Source: Dendrolimus kikuchii
Taxonomy: Eukaryota; Arthropoda; Insecta; Lepidoptera; Lasiocampidae
DNA: 64,000 bases
Assembly: GCA_019925095.2 (NCBI GenBank)
Contig: CM034405.1
Span: 9,312,401-9,376,400 of the forward strand
Direction of reading: 5' to 3'
The position numbers and the translations under genes were made by a program. Positions 59,501 to 64,000 of the stretch are shown here, one piece after another. The notes below the pieces were generated by a model, which saw nothing but the letters and a program-made list of their open reading frames with translations, ran no database searches and was not told where the DNA came from. Each line of letters opens with the position of its first letter. The first letter of the stretch is position 1.

Positions 59501-59672
59501 CGCGGCGAGCGCCAGCAGCGGGGCGTCGTACTACGCGAACACCGGCGCCAGCACCGGCACCTCGTACGACGCGTCGTACGCGCAGACCTACCAGGCGCCG
59601 TGGGGCTACCAGCAGCCGCCCACCGCCTACCAGCACCACGCGCCCTGGCCCCAGTACCCCAACTATTACTAG
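34745..59672 (+). CDS. Prpf39: PRPF39 (pre-mRNA-processing factor 39), 16 exons
   Basis: Exons: 34745-34774, 34851-35432, 35921-36445, 38984-39124, 40506-40652, 41073-41234, 44311-44436, 45205-45331, 45686-45833, 49462-49609, 50445-50555, 52447-52611, 53361-53581, 55302-55570, 57514-57712 and 59438-59672. All are GT-AG and in phase: 3336 nt, 1111 aa. Residues 1-500 are acidic and low-complexity, as in long insect homologues; human PRPF39 is about 670 aa. HAT repeats run from about 507 to 1000: [93 protein letters not shown] and [13 protein letters not shown]. The tail is S/A/Y/P/Q-rich and ends [12 protein letters not shown]39 supports U1 snRNP recruitment to 5' splice sites. A conserved segment between exons 14 and 15 appears absent, and an 18-nt microexon is possible at 44613. 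Later exons are much richer in GC than the first six. Confidence 0.94.
36655..36965 (-). repeat. About 300-bp dispersed repeat (gtcgcctcttacgacaggcc family), reverse copy
   Basis: Contains cctgcggcctgtcgtaagag and ends with gtctgctgaactcccgcaat. Same family as 6984-7275 and 17075-17400. Intronic in PRPF39. Confidence 0.7.
37310..37880. repeat. LINE-like fragment
   Basis: 'aatacactttatagtacaat ... cagcttagaaataggtaaaa ... cttatcgctgatag' recurs in diverged form at 48650-48750 and 54340-54440, and resembles lepidopteran LINE 3' ends. The following part (tgttccataattggacagct ...) may be its coding remnant, but no frame is open. Confidence 0.4.
37923..38942 (+). mobile_element. Helitron family A copy, ending 41 bp before PRPF39 exon 4
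   Basis: Starts (A)CCCTATTAATATTATAAATG (first T mutated), then the (gtct)n run and 'actactggaccgatttggct'. It has a short minisatellite (ccgagttgtccgatttgtcc, about 38310-38490) and ends with the hairpin cccgcggcgtggccgcgg and CTAG, followed by T. Sense orientation relative to the gene. Confidence 0.82.
42647..43952 (-). mobile_element. maT-type Tc1/mariner transposon
   Basis: TIRs: left cctagtcttgccataaatat(tgtaac), right (RC) cttagtctggccataaatac(tgttac). TA dinucleotides flank both ends (42645-42646 and 43953-43954). Length 1306 bp. It encodes one transposase on minus. Confidence 0.88.
42769..43809 (-). pseudogene. maT transposase (D,D37D) with two in-frame stops
   Basis: From ATG at 43809 ([20 protein letters not shown]) one frame runs 346 codons to the stop at 42769, broken by TAA after QMFM and TAA after HSITHN. 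N-terminal HTH region ([20 protein letters not shown]). Catalytic residues: first Asp in VLTDEKFF, second in [13 protein letters not shown], third in [14 protein letters not shown], with 37 residues between the last two, which is the maT signature. The downstream part is clean. Inactive. Confidence 0.88.
43955..44054. repeat. (TA)n-(CA)n microsatellite
   Basis: tatatata then about 75 bp of (ca)n with a few (cg) interruptions, then tatata. It is the microsatellite of the host Helitron, cut on its left side by the maT insertion. It produces an artefactual Cys-Val repeat ORF on minus. Confidence 0.9.
44613..44630 (+). other. Candidate 18-nt microexon of PRPF39
   Basis: A strong acceptor (ttttttttcccaacag) precedes TGCAACAAGGCGCGCGAT, followed by the donor gtacgtaag. 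It is phase 0 at both ends and would insert CNKARD between CLE (exon 7) and VLERG (exon 8). Human PRPF39 has no clear counterpart, so it could be alternative or cryptic. Confidence 0.35.
46030..46440. repeat. Dispersed repeat (aagtgggccttcaaggcca family)
   Basis: Contains 'cttttcaagtgggccttcaa', 'gtcccaaggccgattttgat' and 'gatttgaa...'. Inverted or diverged relatives occur at 48350-48590, 57120-57370 and 63290-63430 with 63720-63790. Non-coding and intronic. Confidence 0.5.
46483..47638 (-). mobile_element. Helitron family A copy with diverged minisatellite and nested LINE tail
   Basis: Low end (A)TAGAGTTTACCCCGCGGCTG (CTAG altered to ATAG), high end ...ataatattaataggga. The internal tract (46890-47095) has units like 'aaaaggacaaaaagagc' instead of the 'gacaactcg' type. 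A 72-bp antisense RTE tail sits inside its (TA)n tract at 47418-47489. It lies in the PRPF39 intron between exons 9 and 10. Confidence 0.8.
47418..47489 (-). mobile_element. Very short RTE-like LINE tail inside (TA)n
   Basis: (cata)n then aacttcacgccagttccctt and ...cagagcgccattta, bounded on both sides by tatata. Reverse complement of the LINE ends at 24590-24635 and 63230-63285. Confidence 0.75.
49045..49438. repeat. Long inverted repeat with 164-bp arms before PRPF39 exon 10
   Basis: Left arm 49045-49208 and right arm 49275-49438 are reverse complements with roughly 80% identity by eye, from 'gtct(a/c)tcaaatacgacggta' to 'cacgttgtttttctctttatt'. The spacer is 66 bp. The right arm stops 23 bp before exon 10 (49462). 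Confidence 0.82.
50923..51764 (-). pseudogene. Degraded mariner transposase (second mariner group)
   Basis: The minus frame starts [20 protein letters not shown] and continues with [18 protein letters not shown] and [14 protein letters not shown], the N-terminal HTH of mariners whose protein begins MELRREHF-like. The middle is missing or frameshifted. A second frame has [10 protein letters not shown], a catalytic-region remnant [17 protein letters not shown] and YSADLV (normally YSPDLAP), then ends prematurely. Inside the PRPF39 intron between exons 11 and 12. Termini were not resolved. Confidence 0.75.
51871..52106 (+). mobile_element. Helitron family B, short copy
   Basis: 236 bp from TC(TTATACTAATATATAAAG) to ...gacgtcgcgggcacagCTAG, followed by T. 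Contains the shared 'gtttgtttgaacgcgctaat'. Same ends as 19832-20594. Confidence 0.75.
52992..53175 (+). mobile_element. tRNA-derived SINE
   Basis: A-box-like tggtagcgtaatggctagcg and B-box-like 'cttcgatcctg' (ggttcgaatcc in the better copy at 62108), with a 3' part 'cagttttctgatctaatgtg ... ctaacaatggtgaagga'. In the PRPF39 intron between exons 12 and 13. Confidence 0.75.
53860..54260. repeat. Interspersed repeat (cgatcagcgaaaaccccatc family)
   Basis: Copy of the 3010-3545 repeat: 'aagcatttaaaaaaaagga', 'gtagcgcagactttaaatct' and 'atcgaaatcggcccagtag'. Intronic. Confidence 0.55.
55766..56876. mobile_element. Putative DNA element with about 27-bp inverted ends, non-coding
   Basis: The left end tcatacgacgtttttcaaca(cacttg) and the right end (RC) tcatacaacatttttcaaca(cattttg) face each other. 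An internal copy of the same motif in back-to-back form lies at 56131-56163. The element holds a 300-bp dispersed repeat at 56508-56800. Blocks related to it occur at 8150-8330 and 49790-50160. Confidence 0.5.
56508..56800 (+). repeat. About 300-bp dispersed repeat (gtcgcctcttacgacaggcc family)
   Basis: ttttttattgctcaagttcag ... gtcgccttttacgacaggcc. Fourth copy of the family, nested within the putative element at 55766-56876. Confidence 0.65.
58200..59340 (+). mobile_element. CR1-like LINE fragment, C-terminal RT and 3' end
   Basis: Broken frames read [20 protein letters not shown], then [10 protein letters not shown] and (58508-58918) [29 protein letters not shown] and [19 protein letters not shown], the end of a reverse-transcriptase ORF common in Lepidoptera. 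The 3' UTR runs from gctcgctccagcc to ccccagtggaacttattttg. Stops and frameshifts show it is dead. In the last PRPF39 intron. Related tails are at 30560-31495 (+) and 63440-63540 (-). Confidence 0.75.
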
Positions 59673-59886
59673 TGGCCCGCCCATACGTAGCGCCTAGCAA
59701 TCGCATCCACTCTTCGGACACTTGTTATTTACAAATATGGAAACATGTGGCAGTCGTTTTGTTAGTTACAAAGGAAACGGGGACTTTTGGGCCTAACAAA
59801 TGTAATGAGATATGGCTTAAAAAAAGCGTAGTATTTTTCTATTACGAAATGGAATATACTTGTTCACACAACACAAGACACTTAAA

Positions 59887-59892
59887 AATAAA
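59887..59892 (+). terminator. Poly(A) signal for PRPF39
   Basis: AATAAA 215 bp after the PRPF39 stop codon. The first canonical signal downstream. Confidence 0.5.
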
Positions 59893-61060
59893 GTCAAAAG
59901 TAAAATAAGTTATTGATTACCATAATCAATTTATGTGAATGAATTTCATCAATTAATAATATGAAAACACTTCAATCACACGATTAATTCGTTGAAACGA
60001 ACTAAACTCACTACAATTATAAAAAATATCTACATCATAAAAAATCTTAAAATCACTCGGCTTTTTACAATCTGGGGCCCAAGAATGTATGAAAGCGTAT
60101 CCGTTTCCTTTGAATACTAGTAATTTTATGTTCTTAATTTCATAGTTGTATGCTAGTTAGATAAATAAGATAGTACTCTACATCAAGCGCCTTGTTCGGT
60201 CGATAGAAACGACGAACTTTCCAAGCATTTTGAACATTTGAATATATTGTACCATTTTTTTGCAGGTACACCTTACCATCTATTTTGTAGGGTTAATTGA
60301 CACATTAGATTTACAGTACAGGCGTTTATTATTTGAAACAAATCTGACTTTACATGATTGTAGGTATGAAATATAATTATTCGATAAAACCTGTCTTTTT
60401 ATTGAGTTCCATCAGTCTTCATTGCGTTATGCATGCACTTTCATTTCCATCAATCGATTTTAATATTTAATTATTTTACCATGGAAAAAAGTATTCTTCT
60501 TCCATGATTTTACTAAGAAATATTTGAAGCTAATTTGACATCAAAAACAATATCTACTACGATATAATTTCAGTCTGAAAAACGGTAACAATTTTTTCAC
60601 TACTATTTTAAAGACCTTAATTCCTTAAAATTATTAAGCGATACATAAAAAATTAAATTGTACTTTGATATTGCCGACATGTCCAAGATTTGAAACTGAT
60701 TAAAAGAGGAAAAACCGATTGAATAAAACTTTATTTTACGTTCACAAGCATAAGAAGTTTTAAATAAACATAGTTTTTATAAAATAAGAAAGTTTTTATA
60801 GAAACTATTCTTGTGAATGTTTGCTAGCGTCATCTTTTAGTGTGTAATCATTTGTCTATGTTTATAAAGATAATTTTCTTGTCAAAAAGTAATTATATAC
60901 AAAGAATAATCTTTCAGATTTTTTATATATATATTTGACGATAATTATAGTCTACAATAACAACATCAAAGATTTATATATAATATACACTTTATAACTT
61001 TAAGTCTATATCTTGTATATTTATGTCTTAAACGATTCTATCAATATTTTGATTGTAATA
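59893..61060. other. Intergenic AT-rich region between convergent genes
   Basis: No ORF, repeat family or RNA gene recognised. It separates the ends of PRPF39 and the minus-strand gene starting beyond 64000. Confidence 0.5.
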
Positions 61061-61071
61061 GTTTTTAAAGT

Positions 61072-61085
61072 TTTATTTATTTATT
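61072..61085 (-). terminator. Overlapping poly(A) signals for the minus-strand gene
   Basis: ttttatttatttattt on plus gives overlapping AATAAA on minus, about 140 bp after the stop at 61223. Confidence 0.45.
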
Positions 61086-61222
61086 TCCCTGGCTTGTATT
61101 TATTAAATACAATCTTAAACATTAAATAGAAATGCGTAAAATGTGCGACTTTGGTTCATTCTAAAACGAATAAACATGTATGACTGCGTCACCGCCTTGC
61201 TGGCGGCTTAGAGCAGCCTTCA

Positions 61223-64000
61223 TCATGAGCATGCTGCTTTCGCTGCCTTTACAGCTGCAACAAACAAAAATAATCGAATATATTTTCACAATATAAAAAA
61301 AGTTGAGATGTAATAGGAAAATCATACGAATAAAAGCTTGCATATAGAGTAACTCTTAATACATCAGTTAAATCAATATACAAAAATTGTATGCCAATTT
61401 CGTATATAGTAAAAAGCTCCGAAGAATATCGGAGCGATAGTGATAGAATTAAAAAAAATAGTTCCAATAACAATATATTATAACTAGAGTTTTTTTGCTT
61501 TGGTCTTATATTTGATTTATAAAGTTCAAAATTTTATGCCATATTTAAAAAAAGAAATCTTACTGCCTCATTCATAATAATTATATGACAAGTTTACAGA
61601 TCCGTTAAAAGAAAGTGTTATTCATAATATTATCATTTATGTGGTTAATATTAAAACTGCGGCTGGTTATGTGGGAAATAAATATCTAGTCAAGGCCTTT
61701 CTGCCATGTCCCGGTAACGGATAAGTCCAAGAAATGCTGGCTTAAATGTATAATATGTGTTATGTGTACCAATGGTCTTACAATTATGAAAGCCGAAAAC
61801 CGCGCGAAGTAGGATGGAGCGAACGCAGCTGGGATAAACCTCGTATAATTATTATAAATAAGGGGCTATAGTTATGTTAGGCGTAATAATGCAAATAAAG
61901 ACTAACCCTCTCGCTCCTTGCGCCTGAGCTTCTTGCGGCGGCGGTCGATGGCCGCCAGCTCGGCCTTCACCGAGTGGTACGCCTTGCGCAAGTCCGCGAG
62001 CCGCGACGTCAGCACGTTGATGCGCGTCTGACAATCCCACGTAGGATCTGAAATTATACATACTTGACAGTTTTACAATATCTTGTACTTTTTTAAATTT
62101 GGTATACCTAGAAGTAAGACGTGGTAACGTAATGGCTACGGCACGCGTCCCAAGTCAAATTACGCGCGCGGGTTCGAATCCTGGCCGGAACGCATGCACC
62201 ACTTAGGCAGTTTTCTGACATAATATGCATATTGTTACAATTACCATGTACTAACAATGATGAAGGAAAACATCGTGGTGAAACCTGCACATGGATATAA
62301 TCGATGTGACAAACCTGCCAAGGCGCCTTAAATAAGTATAATAATAAATAGTGCTTGGAAATCCGAAAAAAGTAATACCAGTTATAGCCTAAGTACATAG
62401 GAGCCTTCCTTTTTGGTTTTGTTCTAATTTTAACTTCAATTGAATAAATGGTTTTTAGCAACAAAAGTTCTTTAATATACATTTACTTTCGATAACTTTT
62501 CATCTAGATATGGACATATTTTCACTGAAGTGAAGCATCCTGGAAAATTTTAGTAACTTATATAACCGAGAATGATAGTATGCAAATATGTATATTGAGG
62601 TTTGCGCACAAAATAACAGATAATACTGACCCAACTCCACATAGAAATTGTATTTGAGCGTAGTGGTGGAGTTGTGCGAGTGCAGGTGGTGGGCGGCGGG
62701 CTGGTCGTCGGTGTCCCTGCGCGTGCGCCGCGCCCGCCCGCGCCCCGCGCCGCTGCCCTCCGACACCTTGCGCGAGCGCAGGCCCACTGTTGCCACGACA
62801 AAAAATTATAAAAAGCATGAAATATATTAAATAGATCTGATAATATTAATTATCAAAGGAATAAAAAAATCCAATTCCAGATAATGACATAGAATCTGAA
62901 ATAAACCACGCGCAACTGCATCCTTGTTTACCTCGGACTTCTTTTACGATATTATTAGGTGTCCATGCAATAAATACTCTAATCAACGCTTATTGTAATT
63001 TAAATTCTATTTAATCTATGTTATATCAAGAATGACTAAGATATACAATGCAAAAGTGGATGGATGCAGAAGTCGTGGAAGGCCACGACACACCTTCCAT
63101 GATCAAATTGATCGTGTACTAGCAGAAGGTGATGTCAGGAGCCTTAAGAACAGACGAGCTTGCATGACAAGAGTTATGAATGTCAAAGAGGCAAGTGAGG
63201 TGTGTAAGAATAAGCCTAAATGGCACTCTGTTGTTCGTGCCTACCCCGCAAGGGAACTGGCGTGAAGTTATGTATGTATGGATGTATATCATAGTGTAGC
63301 TTGCACTATGATTTGGTATAATAATACAAAATGAGTTATAATACCTAATTATACCTTTATGATACTTTAGTTTTTGCTAAAATCGGCCTCGAGATTCCTT
63401 TGAGTATTTTTCGCTGTTTACTATAGTTTAGTACTCAAATTCAAGTTTTAATTAAAATAAGTTCATTGGAGAACACTTTTTGAACGTCATAATACATATA
63501 AGTTAAAATTTAAATTTATTTCCTATTCTATGTACACCACTTAGCAATAAACTATTTCTTCGATCTACGTATTTAAAACATTGAGAATACTTGGCTGGCT
63601 TTGGAATAGATAAATATATTCAAATATGTTTGTTCTACTGTCTCACATACAAACAGACAGATTGCCAAGTTAATACCTATAATAAATTGTCTTGCCTATA
63701 CTCTGATATAATTTAATTCTAATATCCTCTGACAAAAAAGAATTAGGCCCTGAAGGCCCACTTGAAAAATTCATATTTCGATGCTTAACAAAGACGAACT
63801 GTAACTGCTCCGCCGCTTTTTCAAAATATATACTACAGGCATACTGAAAGTTAGGAAATATTTATTTCTTAGTCAAGCTTGGGGTATTAATGGACAAATT
63901 TGATAATGTACTATAAGAAGTACATACACAAAATTCATTCGAATATTTTAAGTAAGTAATTACCGTTCGGTTTGTCTATATCCATTGCCGACGGGTCGTG
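61223..64000 (-). CDS. Unrecognised protein with basic coiled-coil C-terminus, last four exons
   Basis: I do not recognise the family. Minus exons: 63964 to beyond 64000 (HDPSAMDIDKPN), 62631-62786, 61907-62047 and 61223-61254, all GT-AG and in phase 1. The second gives VGLRSRKVSEGSGAGRGRAR, an RRTRRDTDDQ stretch and LKYNFYVEL. The third gives DPTWDCQTRINVLTSRLADL, RKAYHSVKAELAAI and DRRRKKLRRKERE. The last gives AVKAAKAACS and stop. The end is strongly predicted coiled coil with a poly-basic segment, and the second exon is Arg/Gly-rich; this would suit a nuclear, chromatin-linked protein, which is inference only. The middle exons are very GC-rich with clear reading-frame bias. The 5' part lies outside the window. 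Confidence 0.75.
62108..62330 (+). mobile_element. tRNA-derived SINE, second copy
   Basis: A-box region cgtggtaacgtaatggctac, clear B box ggttcgaatcctggccgg, then the shared 3' part 'cagttttctgacataatatg ... ctaacaatgatgaaggaaaa'. In an intron of the minus-strand gene. Confidence 0.8.
63027..63285 (+). mobile_element. RTE-like LINE 3' end, near-identical to 24372-24640
   Basis: Last 77 codons of the same ORF (GCRSRGRPRHTFHDQIDRVL to AYPARELA stop), then ggcgtgaagttatgtatgta. Intronic and antisense to the minus-strand gene. Confidence 0.8.
63440..63540 (-). repeat. CR1-like LINE tail, antisense fragment
   Basis: 'ttcattggagaacactt...' and 'tttcctattctatgta' are the reverse complement of the tail at 59240-59335. 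Confidence 0.5.

Overview
This window is a piece of an insect nuclear genome, most likely a moth or butterfly (Lepidoptera). The background is AT-rich. Genes are intron-split with GT-AG junctions, and the exons were assembled by hand from protein resemblance and reading-phase agreement. Introns and intergenic space are crowded with transposon debris typical of Lepidoptera: Helitrons ending in a GC hairpin plus CTAG, RTE-like LINE tails ending in TATG repeats, mariner and maT DNA transposons, tRNA-derived SINEs and MITEs.

Layout: (1) 257-11152 (+), the 3' part of salvador, the WW/SARAH scaffold of the Hippo pathway; its 5' exons lie left of the window. (2) 11686-14591 (-), a two-exon small membrane protein of about 120 aa, convergent with salvador. 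(3) 14592-21795, a gene-free repeat-rich stretch. (4) 21796-23995 (+), a three-exon gene for a 627-aa acidic, Q/E/Y-rich protein that I do not recognise. (5) 23996-29281, intergenic, with an almost intact irritans-like mariner, an internally deleted DDE transposon and GC-rich transposon debris. (6) 29282-34063 (-), mitochondrial ribosomal protein L9 in five exons. (7) 34745-59672 (+), the U1 snRNP-associated splicing factor PRPF39 in 16 exons over 25 kb, divergent from mRpL9 across about 680 bp. (8) 61223 to beyond 64000 (-), the 3' exons of a gene with a basic coiled-coil C-terminus that I do not recognise, convergent with PRPF39.

The genes are unrelated housekeeping or signalling genes: Hippo scaffold, mitochondrial translation, spliceosome. 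No operon-like logic is visible. The most noteworthy structure is in the repeats and gene models: a Helitron family carrying a 9-bp minisatellite of very variable length; one copy joined tail-to-tail with another through a shared terminal hairpin; a 164-bp-arm inverted repeat ending 23 bp before a PRPF39 exon; a Helitron ending 41 bp before another; a possible 18-nt microexon; and an apparently missing conserved segment in PRPF39. I found no convincing novel multi-gene system.
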